Part shown: one piece after another, positions 8,076-15,744 of the stretch | Layout of the letters: the number at the start of each line of letters is the position of its first letter | Numbering within the stretch: the stretch's first letter is position 1 | Source of the DNA: Actinomycetota bacterium | GTDB taxonomy: Bacteria > Actinomycetota > Geothermincolia > Fen-727 > Anoxymicrobiaceae | Assembly (NCBI GenBank): GCA_018831265.1 | Contig: JAHJCO010000008.1 | Location: forward strand, 62,001 to 126,000 | Length of the DNA stretch: 64,000 nucleotides | Reading direction: 5' to 3' | Notes under the pieces: generated by a model | What the model was told of the DNA's origin: nothing | The model's database searches: none | The model's input: the letters and a program-made list of their open reading frames with translations, nothing else | Made by a program: the position numbers and the translations under genes

Positions 8076-9260
8076 TCATTCCTCGTCCGGGTCCTGTATG
8101 GAGTCGTCCGGCACTTCCGCGGACCCGTCGGTTCCAGCATCGGCATCCTCGGCGCCTTCGCCTACCAGCTTCTTCCGGTCCCTGGGGGCGAACGGATCCT
8201 GACCGCTCGGGAGCCGCTTCGCCTTTTCCCTTTCCTCTTTCTCCATCCTCTTGATGAAGGCCGGCTTGCTCCAGCGTTCGCCGATCCTCAGGAAGAACGG
8301 GAAGGCGAATGACAGGGCGATGCCCAGCAACGCCAGGATCCATCCCGTGGCGCCGAAGAAGCGGGTGACGAAGTCGCTGAAGGGGAGGGCCCTGTTGGTC
8401 GTGTACATGACCTTGTAGGCCAGGAACTCGACCAGGGGCGTTGAGATCGCCACGAGCAGGAACGAGGGGACGCTGATCCACAGCAGGTTCTCCGGCGGCT
8501 TCGGCCAGACCGGCTTCCCGAGCCATTTCTTCGCCGTCGAGCCGTGGTACATCCCCCAGGGCACGCCGATCCCGGCGATGAACACCCAGACCTGGTTCCA
8601 CTGTCTTATAATCCAGGCTACCGACAGCGCCAGCCCGTAGATGACGGCAAGCGTCCCAAGGCCCCACAGGAAGGCGGCAAACGCCTGGTCAAAGACACTT
8701 CGTTGCCTGGGCTGCCTGCTGACCTTCTCCTTCTCGGGCTCGGGCTCCACTTTCCTGGCGGCCTTTACCAGAGCGGTCCCGGGCCCGGCCGCCGCGGCCT
8801 CACCGGCCGGGGCATCCTCCCGAGCAGCCGGCGCCCCGGCGCCCGGCCGCTTCCTCGCGGTCTTCGGACGCTTCCACGCCTCCAGGCTCTCCCGCAGCAT
8901 CGGGTCGTCCACGGCAGCGGCCTCTTCCCCGGACGGTTCCTCGGCGGGCTCCTCCGGGGTCTCCTCCTCCGGCTCCACTTCGGGGACGACCTCGGGGGCT
9001 TCGACGGAGCCGTCCTCGAAGATGGTCACCTCGCCGGCGACCAGCGGTTTGCGGTCGAATGAGGCCACCGGGATGGGGACGGAAGCTTCAGATGAGGACT
9101 CGGCGGTAAGCTCCGCCTTGCAGGGCGCGCACAATCCCGGCTCGCCACTCTCGGCCGCGCACTCCGTGCATATCGGCCTTCCGCAGCGCTCGCAGGCCCT
9201 GATCGCCACCTTCCCGGGATGGCGGTAGCAGCCCCGAAACCCATTCGAACTCGCGCCCAA
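8076..9260 (-). CDS. B-box-like zinc-finger membrane protein
   Basis: A 394-residue protein. The first 45 residues carry a cysteine/histidine pattern C-x2-H...C-x2-C...C-x2-C...C-x2-C like B-box zinc fingers (CYRHPGKVAIRACERCGRPI). A long acidic, proline- and alanine-rich linker follows (about residues 50-175), then four hydrophobic segments (about 180-330), and a charged tail. Translation appears to start at TTG 9260, six bases after a strong GGAGGTG site. Similar zinc-finger-plus-TM proteins are common in actinobacteria; function is unknown. Convergent with the PHP gene; the 42-bp gap holds only a weak GC-rich inverted repeat. Confidence 0.65.
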   Translation of the reverse strand: MGASSNGFRGCYRHPGKVAIRACERCGRPICTECAAESGEPGLCAPCKAELTAESSSEASVPIPVASFDRKPLVAGEVTIFEDGSVEAPEVVPEVEPEEETPEEPAEEPSGEEAAAVDDPMLRESLEAWKRPKTARKRPGAGAPAAREDAPAGEAAAAGPGTALVKAARKVEPEPEKEKVSRQPRQRSVFDQAFAAFLWGLGTLAVIYGLALSVAWIIRQWNQVWVFIAGIGVPWGMYHGSTAKKWLGKPVWPKPPENLLWISVPSFLLVAISTPLVEFLAYKVMYTTNRALPFSDFVTRFFGATGWILALLGIALSFAFPFFLRIGERWSKPAFIKRMEKEEREKAKRLPSGQDPFAPRDRKKLVGEGAEDADAGTDGSAEVPDDSIQDPDEE

Positions 9261-9308
9261 ACGCGCACCTCCACCAGCTTGTCCGTCCGCTGAGATGATT
9301 ATAGCGGT

Positions 9309-10808
9309 CTACGCGGCACCAGGTGTCAGACGCTCATCCATCACCGCTTTGTTGACCTTTTCGGTGAACCCGGTCAGCTCCTCGGGGGTCGGGAACGCCT
9401 CCGACGAGAACAGGAACTCCTCGCTCACCGGGTTGAGCCTGAACCGCTCACGGTCGGCGGCGGGCACGCGCCTGGCGAACTCCTCGAACAGGGCCGTACC
9501 CTTGAAGACGACCAGCGGGAAGAACGTCGCGCAGGTGAGCCCGTGCTCCTTGAGTATCCCCACGGTACGCCAGACGCTCTCCGCGGTCTCGCCGGGCAGA
9601 CCCACGATGAAGGTCAGTACCGGCTCCATCCCGGCCCGGCGGACGGCCGTGGCAGCCTCTATCACGTCGTCGACCTCGAGCCGTTTGCGTACCACGCGCG
9701 CGAGGATCTCCTCGTTGAAGCTCTCGGCCCCGATGGCCACGTTGGTGAAGCCGCACCCGGCCAGGCGCGCGATGATGTGGCGGTCCAGGTAGTCGGCCCG
9801 GGTCTGTATCTGGTAGGTGTAGGGGAGCCCCCCCAGCATGTCGAGGATCTTCGCCAGGCGCTTGTGGTTCATGGTGAAGGTGGCGTCCCCGAAGAAGAAC
9901 GCGCCGGCTCCTCCGCTGAACCGGCCCGCGCAGTACTCCAGGACCTCGCGCACGTAGGACGGAGAATGGAAGCGGACCCTTCCGTTGTTCAGGGCCGGGT
10001 CCAGGCAGAACGCGCACGCCTCCGGGCACCCCCTCGAGGTGAGGAAACCGGCGCCCGGGATCCAGTCGCCGTGGGGTAGCAACTCCGAGAGGATCTCGAA
10101 GCGCCTGCTGATGTTGAACGCGTCCGACACCGTGTAAGGGTGGGGGAGGACGTCGAGGTCCCTGACCGGCGGCCGGACCGCGTTGTGGAAGATGTCGCCG
10201 TCCGAGCGGTAGCTGATGCCCGGCAGGCCGTCCAGGTCGCGGCCGGCCTCCAGCCGACTGAGCAGCTCGAGGGCGGTGACCTCCCCCTCGCCACGGACGA
10301 CCACGTCGACGTGGCCGTCGGACAGTACCTCGTCGGGGTGCATCGTGGAGTACACCCCTCCCGTCACCAGTGTGCCTCCCAGCAGGGCTTCCCGGATCCC
10401 GGCAAGAAGGCGCCTGGAGTAGAGCGCCAGGTTGTAGGTGGAAAGCGTAACGAAGACGACGTCGGGCCGGTACTCGTCCAGTGCCCGGAAGAGGTAACCA
10501 CGCGACGCCTCGGCGGCCCCGGCCGCCGCTACGAGCGAGCCGCTGTGCGCGTCCGGGTCGGTGTTGGGTTCATCGAAGAGGCGGGTCTCACCGTGGACGT
10601 CGGCGACGACATTGACCACGCGAACCGGGTGTCCGGCCGCCTCCAGGTTGGCAACCACGTGCATGGCCCCGTAGTCCGGGGCCAGCAGCTCCTTGTTCCG
10701 CAGCCCGGTGAGCCGCACCCTCCACGCAGGCTCGGGGCGCGCCTCCATCACGCCCAGCGCGGCCGTGTCGGAGATGAGCAGAGTCTTCAAGCGAGTCATG
10801 TAGAGCAT
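9309..10808 (-). CDS. B12-binding-domain radical SAM protein
   Basis: A 499-residue protein with a Rossmann-like cobalamin-binding-type N-terminal domain (about residues 40-180, including PDVVFVTLS and VVRGEGE) and a radical SAM domain with the iron-sulfur motif SRGCPEACAFC, cysteines 261, 265 and 268. FFFGDATFTMN, TRADYLD, AIGAESF and IVGLPGET are later radical SAM blocks. The DxHxxG cobalamin-ligand motif is not seen. Members of this class methylate or rearrange diverse substrates; the substrate is not predictable. Start ATG 10808 or 10799 is uncertain because no clear ribosome site is present. The structured element at 10820-10949 lies directly upstream. Confidence 0.8.
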   Translation of the reverse strand: MLYMTRLKTLLISDTAALGVMEARPEPAWRVRLTGLRNKELLAPDYGAMHVVANLEAAGHPVRVVNVVADVHGETRLFDEPNTDPDAHSGSLVAAAGAAEASRGYLFRALDEYRPDVVFVTLSTYNLALYSRRLLAGIREALLGGTLVTGGVYSTMHPDEVLSDGHVDVVVRGEGEVTALELLSRLEAGRDLDGLPGISYRSDGDIFHNAVRPPVRDLDVLPHPYTVSDAFNISRRFEILSELLPHGDWIPGAGFLTSRGCPEACAFCLDPALNNGRVRFHSPSYVREVLEYCAGRFSGGAGAFFFGDATFTMNHKRLAKILDMLGGLPYTYQIQTRADYLDRHIIARLAGCGFTNVAIGAESFNEEILARVVRKRLEVDDVIEAATAVRRAGMEPVLTFIVGLPGETAESVWRTVGILKEHGLTCATFFPLVVFKGTALFEEFARRVPAADRERFRLNPVSEEFLFSSEAFPTPEELTGFTEKVNKAVMDERLTPGAA

Positions 10809-10819
10809 TCTCTGTCAAT

Positions 10820-10949
10820 GGCGGCCGGTTGGCAAAGCGATGGGCGAAGGATTCCCCGCGCAGACCTCGGATCGGGGTCTCCACAAATGGAGAAGCCCCC
10901 GTGCGGGGGCTTCCCAGGCCATCGCTAAATATCTCCGGCAAGCGCCGCC
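10820..10949. ncRNA. Candidate structured RNA or 5'-UTR element between the radical SAM and ApgM-like genes
   Basis: Nested complementary arms are visible: GGCGGC (10820-10825) with GCCGCC (10944-10949), GCCGG (10824-10828) with CCGGC (10935-10939), AGCGATGG (10836-10843) with CCATCGCT (10919-10926), and a 9-bp hairpin GAAGCCCCC/GGGGGCTTC at 10892-10913. Smaller AGACC/GGTCT and CTCCA/TGGAG hairpins lie inside. Read on the minus strand it ends 11 nt before the radical SAM start, like a riboswitch or leader. Read on the plus strand it is followed by T-runs at 11010-11024, like a small RNA with a terminator. I could not match it to a known RNA class. Confidence 0.45.
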
Positions 10950-11060
10950 TGTAACGCTGTTGAAAATTCTCGAACAGACAGACGACTGGTTGCAACCGCT
11001 AAACGGTAGTTTTTTGACTTTTTTCGGTTCTCATTCGGGGAATCGGTGTGCTGAGACCCG

Positions 11061-12335
11061 TCAACGGTACGGCCTGTCACGATGGCCGACCCGCATCGAC
11101 CCCATCCTCGCCCTGTCGGAGATGTTGAGAAGAAGCGGCATGCAGTCCAAGGCGCGCAGGCATCCCAGCGAGCCCGTCGCGCAGGCTACCTCGTCGAACG
11201 CCTCGACGCCGTCCACCCTCGAGTTCCCGCCCAGGGCCACGAAGGGAACCGAATCCCCTGAGTTGAGCACCTCGTCGGAGCCGCCGCTGGGAGCCGCGTA
11301 ACCCGCCGTGATGACCGTGAGGAGGTCCGGCTCGTACAGCATGGTCCGGGTGAACGGCTCGAACGCGGAGTCCATCTCCTCACACACGCGGACCTTGCGG
11401 TCGGGCTTTCCCGAGCGGGACGCCTCGGCAGCAGCGGCGCAGCCGATCACCGCCAGGTCCTGCTCCTCCCACAGGCAGTCCAGCGCCGCGGCCAGCTTCG
11501 CTCCGAGGTCGTCTGCGGCGTCGGCCGCCCGCTGCTCGACGAACGACATGCCGAGGGCGCGGGCCAGGCCGGCGTGGAAGACGTCGTCGGAGACCAGGGC
11601 CCCGGTGAAGCCCCATTCCTCCCGCAAGGTGGGGACGTCGGGCGGCGTGGATGCCCACTTCATCAGCACGTAGTTCGGGGAGGTCACCCCGTCCGCCTCG
11701 CGCCGGCGGATGACAGGATGGCTGGTGATCGTCTCGGAGGCCCAGTGGCTGAACCGCTCGCACTCGCGCGCGGTGAGGCTCGCCGCCTCCGGGGCTCCGT
11801 CGATGGCTGCGATCCCGGGCACCGGGTTGCGGAAGAAGACCGGGTCGGAGTCGCTGACGAGGGGATTCGCCCCTCCGCGGAGGACCAGCGCCATGAACGG
11901 CCCGCCGAGGTGGTGCACCGTCGCCGGGAAGTGCTCGGGGACGTAGGCGGCGAGAGCGGAGGCGATCTCGGCGGCCTGGTCGTCGGGCAGCTTCGCCGGT
12001 GAGGCCTGCACGTAGCGCTCGCCGGCGTCGATCATGGTGGCGGCCAGGCTGACGTGGATCACAACGTCGTCCGGCTGCAGAACGACCCCGGCGCCGAGCG
12101 CGTCGATGGCGGCGCGCCCGGGGTATTGGCGGGCCCCGTACCCGAGCTGGTGCCAGCGGGAGAGGTCCAGCGACGGACAGACCCCGGGCCCCAGCGGATA
12201 GACGTGGCCGCATGCCCCGGACCCGGTGAGCATATCGAGGTTGGGGAGCGTGGCCGCCTGGAGCGGCGTGGTCCCGCCGAGGGTCGCCTGCGACCGGTCG
12301 GCGATGCCGTCCAGCAGGACCAGGAGCACTTTCAT
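11061..12335 (-). CDS. ApgM-like phosphoglycerate mutase/phosphotransferase homologue with altered active site
   Basis: A 424-residue homologue of archaeal-type cofactor-independent phosphoglycerate mutase. It keeps the N-terminal LLVLLDGIADR, GGTTPLQAATLPNLDML, and near the end RVDGVEAFDEVACATGSLG. The family motif I recall as PGSDTAHLSILGY reads CPSLDLSRWHQLGY here (residues 53-66), so the catalytic serine and nearby histidine appear replaced. The late TADHSTP...HS metal-binding motif reads TAGYAAPSGG...NS. It is therefore probably not a mutase; a different reaction (some relatives are annotated as alternative homoserine kinases) or a non-catalytic role is possible. ATG 12335 has a GAGGGGG site. 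Confidence 0.65.
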   Translation of the reverse strand: MKVLLVLLDGIADRSQATLGGTTPLQAATLPNLDMLTGSGACGHVYPLGPGVCPSLDLSRWHQLGYGARQYPGRAAIDALGAGVVLQPDDVVIHVSLAATMIDAGERYVQASPAKLPDDQAAEIASALAAYVPEHFPATVHHLGGPFMALVLRGGANPLVSDSDPVFFRNPVPGIAAIDGAPEAASLTARECERFSHWASETITSHPVIRRREADGVTSPNYVLMKWASTPPDVPTLREEWGFTGALVSDDVFHAGLARALGMSFVEQRAADAADDLGAKLAAALDCLWEEQDLAVIGCAAAAEASRSGKPDRKVRVCEEMDSAFEPFTRTMLYEPDLLTVITAGYAAPSGGSDEVLNSGDSVPFVALGGNSRVDGVEAFDEVACATGSLGCLRALDCMPLLLNISDRARMGSMRVGHRDRPYR

Positions 12336-12435
12336 CACAACCCCCTCGCTCGAGCGTGTGGATAAATCTACAGGAACGGGAACCCCGCCGCCAGTTCACC
12401 ACAGGCACCCTTGGCGGGAGGTCGCCCCGGGTTAC

Positions 12436-12444
12436 TGATATAAT
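12436..12444 (+). promoter_or_regulatory. Extended -10 promoter
   Basis: TGATATAAT is a perfect extended -10 (TGn plus TATAAT) 46 bp before the lipoprotein start. A weak TTGGCG lies upstream at a poor distance; extended -10 promoters tolerate that. Confidence 0.55.
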
Positions 12445-12490
12445 AGTTGGCGGCCGGCGTATGCCGGTGTTACCGCTGGAGGTAGTTGGA

Positions 12491-12925
12491 GTGAGACGGG
12501 TCGTAACGGCCCTTTCGATATTGATCCTGCTGCTCGTGCCGCTCATCTTCCTGTCCGGGTGCGGAGGAGGAGGGGGCGAGGCATCGAGCAAACCTGGAAC
12601 CGCGGCGAGTGCCCCCGTGGTCTCCGAGAGTGACCAGGAGGTCATCGAGGACATCGAGGATCCCGAGACCGCAAAAGCGGTGCTGGCCGCCGTCCACTAC
12701 GCGGAGGACGCGAACTCGGGCTCGGAGTTCGAGGTCGGCGAGGCGTGCGTCGCGGAGGGCTGGTGCAAGGTCAACGTGAGGCAGACGGGCGTGCCCCGGG
12801 ACCAGGCCGTGACCTTCGACCTCTACCTGCGCGAGGGTAACGACGGTGCCTGGACCATTGTGGAAAGCGGGACGGGGCTGACCTCCGAGGACGTCCCCGG
12901 CGCCCCCCCGGACCTCTTCGACTAG
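12491..12925 (+). CDS. Lipoprotein of unknown function
   Basis: A 144-residue protein starting at GTG 12491 behind GGAGGT. The N terminus MRRVVTALSILILLLVP runs into a lipobox LSGC, so it is predicted to be secreted and lipid-anchored after cleavage at Cys24. A glycine/serine linker follows. The rest is acidic, with a region containing ACVAEGWCKVNVRQTG that suggests a disulfide and a beta-rich domain that may resemble NTF2/DUF4878-like folds. No firm family. An in-frame extension upstream would destroy the signal peptide, so the GTG start is preferred. Confidence 0.7.
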   Translation: MRRVVTALSILILLLVPLIFLSGCGGGGGEASSKPGTAASAPVVSESDQEVIEDIEDPETAKAVLAAVHYAEDANSGSEFEVGEACVAEGWCKVNVRQTGVPRDQAVTFDLYLREGNDGAWTIVESGTGLTSEDVPGAPPDLFD

Positions 12926-12932
12926 CGAACCC

Positions 12933-13032
12933 GAGAATTCACCTCAACCATTATTTCTCACGCGCATGCGAGAATTAACCTCAACCATTATTTCTCACGC
13001 ATATTGAGAAACGTTGGTTGAGGTTGATATTC
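12933..13032. repeat. Three 27-nt repeat units (ACCTCAACCA family)
   Basis: Two direct units (12933-12959, 12970-12996) and one inverted, more diverged unit (13006-13032). Each has inverted ends GAGAA/TTCTC around an ACCTCAACCA core. Two further units at 24077-24139 are nearly identical. The first begins 7 bp after the lipoprotein stop. Confidence 0.8.
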
Positions 13033-13082
13033 ATTGGGGAATACGTTGGCTCTTCTCCAAGAAATGTGGGTGAATTAACTGA

Positions 13083-13247
13083 TCCCGCAGGTTTGAATCG
13101 CAATAGGTAACAGTATTATTCAATAATATAATGTACCATTCGTGAGTAACAGATTAAACATGCTTTTCGCGGATATGCTGTGGTTTATTCATAGTAAATA
13201 GCAGTATTGTTAACGATATAGTATTGTTGTTATTCAAATCTGCGGGA
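13083..13247. mobile_element. MITE-like AT-rich element, copy 1
   Basis: A 165-bp AT-rich island in GC-rich DNA, with imperfect terminal inverted repeats TCCCGCAGGTTTGAAT and ATTCAAATCTGCGGGA. A second copy, about 90% alike by eye and also about 160 bp, is at 56808-56968. No open reading frame of note. Size and ends fit a non-autonomous transposable element. The rest of the 12926-13272 gap holds only the 27-nt repeats. Confidence 0.7.
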
Positions 13248-13272
13248 CTGTCTTACGAATACATGGCCGGGC

Positions 13273-14412
13273 TCAAGGGCTGTACTCCTGGGCGGCCATG
13301 ACCATCCAGCGCAGGTTCCGCGCGCTGATGCAGGCGTGGGTGTTTGTCTGGGAGACTATGTAGCCGCCGCCCGCGGCGTCCCTGATCGAGTCGCGGACCT
13401 CGGAGAAGACCTCCTCGCGCGTCGCGTCGACCAGCGTGTGGGTGATATCCACGTTGCCGATCAGGCAAAGCCGGTCTCCGATGCGGGCGCGGGCCTCCTT
13501 CAGGGTGACCCCGGCGGTGGGCTCGAGCGCGTGCACCCCGTCGTAACCCCAGTCCGCGATCATCGGCAGCAGGTCCAGGACGTTTCCGCATGTGTGGAAG
13601 ATTATCTTCACCCCGCCCGCGTGGGCCGCCTCGGCCGCCCTGCGGAAGCTATCTCCGAACAGTTCCTCCAGCATCTTCGGTGAGAGCATCGGCCCCGAGC
13701 GGTAGGCAAGGTCGTCGCCGAACCAGAGGACCTTGACCCCCGACTGCCCGACCGCGCGGATGGTCTCCACGAGTATCTCTGTCTTGTAGTCTATGATGTC
13801 GCGGACGAACCCCGGATCGCGCCGGCACCAGGTCACGAAGTTCGTGAACCCCATACCCTCCGTGATGTCCTGGTGCATGCTCAGGCCCACGCACGCCGCG
13901 ATGGCTATTCTACCGCCGAAGAGCCAGTTCAGGATCGAGAAGTAGACCCTGGCTCCCCGCGCGAACCTCGCCGGATCCTCCTTGCGGAACGCCTTCCAGG
14001 ATTCCGGGTCGCCGATGAGCCCGTGGTCGTACATGGCGTAGATACCGCCGAAGCCGTCGTCGCAGAACCTGTAGGAGCGGCCCGCGATGTCCTGCACCTC
14101 CTCGTGGTCCACCAGGCGCAGCTTGAAGTACATGGCCAGCCCCAGGTCGAACCCCAGCTTGATATCGGCGAGCAGGGCCGTGGAAAAGAACGGCAGGCCG
14201 AGTACGTACGGGTGCGCAAGCGCGCTTATGACCGGTGCCGCCCTATCGACGAAGCGCTGCACGTATGGCGACCTGGTCCACCTGTAGACCGGGACGTGGT
14301 AGTTGCCCAGGGCGTCGTCGATGGGCTTGGCGTCGAAGAGCTGGGAGAAGGTGGGTATCCTGTCCGGCCGCCTCCCGTCGAGGGCCGCCAGCACGCGCTC
14401 GAGACTGTTCAT
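13273..14412 (-). CDS. Uroporphyrinogen-decarboxylase-family corrinoid methyltransferase-like protein
   Basis: A 379-residue member of the URO-D superfamily. HTCGN carries His273 and Cys275, and Cys361 lies near the end; this H-x-C...C set is the zinc site of methylcobamide:thiol methyltransferases (MtaA/MtbA type) rather than of true HemE. The protein probably moves a methyl group between a corrinoid and a thiol or another acceptor. No corrinoid protein is adjacent, so the methyl donor is unknown. ATG 14412 follows a GGGGGGGT site; an ATG-proximal extension to 14445 is unlikely. Confidence 0.75.
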   Translation of the reverse strand: MNSLERVLAALDGRRPDRIPTFSQLFDAKPIDDALGNYHVPVYRWTRSPYVQRFVDRAAPVISALAHPYVLGLPFFSTALLADIKLGFDLGLAMYFKLRLVDHEEVQDIAGRSYRFCDDGFGGIYAMYDHGLIGDPESWKAFRKEDPARFARGARVYFSILNWLFGGRIAIAACVGLSMHQDITEGMGFTNFVTWCRRDPGFVRDIIDYKTEILVETIRAVGQSGVKVLWFGDDLAYRSGPMLSPKMLEELFGDSFRRAAEAAHAGGVKIIFHTCGNVLDLLPMIADWGYDGVHALEPTAGVTLKEARARIGDRLCLIGNVDITHTLVDATREEVFSEVRDSIRDAAGGGYIVSQTNTHACISARNLRWMVMAAQEYSP

Positions 14413-14452
14413 GTTACCCCCCCACGGCTGCCGTGAATACCTCATGCTTGGG

Positions 14453-14475
14453 GGCGGACTTCAGTCCGCCCCCTG
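14453..14475. repeat. GGACTTCAGTCC-type palindrome
   Basis: GGGGCGGACTTCAGTCCGCC is the same palindrome family seen at 3136, 37023 and 38938. It lies between the methyltransferase-like gene and the acyl-CoA dehydrogenase. Confidence 0.7.
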
Positions 14476-14483
14476 TGTCGCCA

Positions 14484-15731
14484 CTACTTCAGTTTGTCGC
14501 GGCCGAAGCCGAGCACGTTGCGTGCCGTGATGAGCATCTGGATCTGCCCGGTGCCCTCGAAGATGTCGTTGATCTTCGCGTCGCGCATCCACTTCTCCAG
14601 CAGCAGCTTACGCGAGTACCCGAGCGGCCCCATCAGCTCCACGCACTTCTGCGTCACCTGGGTAACCACGAGGCCGGCCTTGGCCTTGGCCATCGACGCC
14701 TCGAGGCTGTTGCGGTCCCCGTTGTCCAGCATCCAGACCGCGCGCCATGTCAGCAGCCGCGCCGCCTTGAGGTTCGCCTCCATGTCCATGATGTCGCGCT
14801 CAAGGGCCGTCATCCTGTTGGGGCAGATGCCGTAGCGGACCTCCAGGCCCTCCTCGGCCATGGTCTGCTTCAACAGGTCCAGCGCCGCGCGCCCTACCCC
14901 GATGGCCATCGCGGCCACCATGGGCCTGGTGGCGTCGAAGGTGGCCATGACGCCCTTGAAGCCCTTGGTCCCGGCCGTCTTGGGGTCGACGACCTCGGCG
15001 CTCCCCAGGATATTGGTCTCGGGGATGCGGCAGTCCATGAATGAGAGCGAGACGGTGTCCGAGCAGCGGATCCCCATCTTGTCCTCGATCTTGGTTATCT
15101 GCATGCCGGGCGCGCCGGCCTCGACTATGAACGGCTTGATGCCGGCCCTGCCCGCCTTGGGGTCCACCGTGGCCCAGACCACCACGAACCCCTTGGAGTC
15201 CTCCAGGGCGCTCTTACCCGCGGTGACGAATATCTTCTCGCCGTTCAGGACCCACTCGTTGCCGTCCTTGACGGCGGTGGTGCGCAGGTTGGCCGTGTCA
15301 CTGCCCGCCTCGGGCTCGGTGATGGCCATTGCGCCCCACACGGGCTCTTCACCGGAGAACCGCGCCAGGAACTGCTCCTTCTGCTCAGGTGTCCCGGTGG
15401 CCTGTACGGCCGCGCCGCCCAGACCCTGGCCCGGGAACGCGAGCGCTATACCGGCGTCGCCCCAGAATATCTCCTCGACCACCACGGCGGTGGTGAGCTG
15501 GCGCTCGGAGCGCTTCTTCTCGCCGCCCTCCTCCTTCTTCTCGCCGCCGCCGAGGCTGCCCCCGACGCCGCCCTTCATGAACCCGTGAACCATCTTGAGG
15601 AGGTCCCACGGCTTCTCGTGCTCCTCCTCGTCGTACTTGCGGGCCTGGGGGCGGACCGCGTTCTCCGCGAACATGCGAAGCATCTTCTGCGTGCCCTTGA
15701 TCTTGGGCGAGAGCTCGAAATCGATAGTCAT
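14484..15731 (-). CDS. Acyl-CoA dehydrogenase (1)
   Basis: A 415-residue flavoprotein of the acyl-CoA dehydrogenase family, which oxidises acyl-CoA to enoyl-CoA and passes electrons to ETF. ITEPEAGSDTANL is the FAD/substrate motif, and KINDIFEGTGQIQ carries the catalytic-position glutamate. A lysine/glutamate/glycine-rich insert (GGGEKKEEGGEKK, about residues 60-73) interrupts the N-terminal helical domain and is unusual. The start ATG has AGGAGGTGGA. It is second in an operon with another acyl-CoA dehydrogenase 13 bp upstream. Substrate chain type cannot be told. Confidence 0.88.
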   Translation of the reverse strand: MTIDFELSPKIKGTQKMLRMFAENAVRPQARKYDEEEHEKPWDLLKMVHGFMKGGVGGSLGGGEKKEEGGEKKRSERQLTTAVVVEEIFWGDAGIALAFPGQGLGGAAVQATGTPEQKEQFLARFSGEEPVWGAMAITEPEAGSDTANLRTTAVKDGNEWVLNGEKIFVTAGKSALEDSKGFVVVWATVDPKAGRAGIKPFIVEAGAPGMQITKIEDKMGIRCSDTVSLSFMDCRIPETNILGSAEVVDPKTAGTKGFKGVMATFDATRPMVAAMAIGVGRAALDLLKQTMAEEGLEVRYGICPNRMTALERDIMDMEANLKAARLLTWRAVWMLDNGDRNSLEASMAKAKAGLVVTQVTQKCVELMGPLGYSRKLLLEKWMRDAKINDIFEGTGQIQMLITARNVLGFGRDKLK

Positions 15732-15744
15732 CTCAGTCCACCTC

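Noticed and set aside
10820..10949. 6S RNA, tmRNA, SRP RNA or RNase P RNA
   Set aside because: The conserved sequence blocks I know for these RNAs are absent on both strands.
10588..10995. Minus-strand protein of 135 residues across the structured element
   Set aside because: It overlaps the radical SAM gene in another frame and its coding potential comes from GC-rich hairpins.
12933..13032. CRISPR-like direct repeats
   Set aside because: Units are inverted as well as direct, spacers are about 10 bp, and the same units occur at distant sites.
13083..13247. Origin of replication (AT-rich, palindromic)
   Set aside because: No DnaA-box cluster or dnaA/dnaN neighbours, and a second copy at 56808 shows that it is a repeat.
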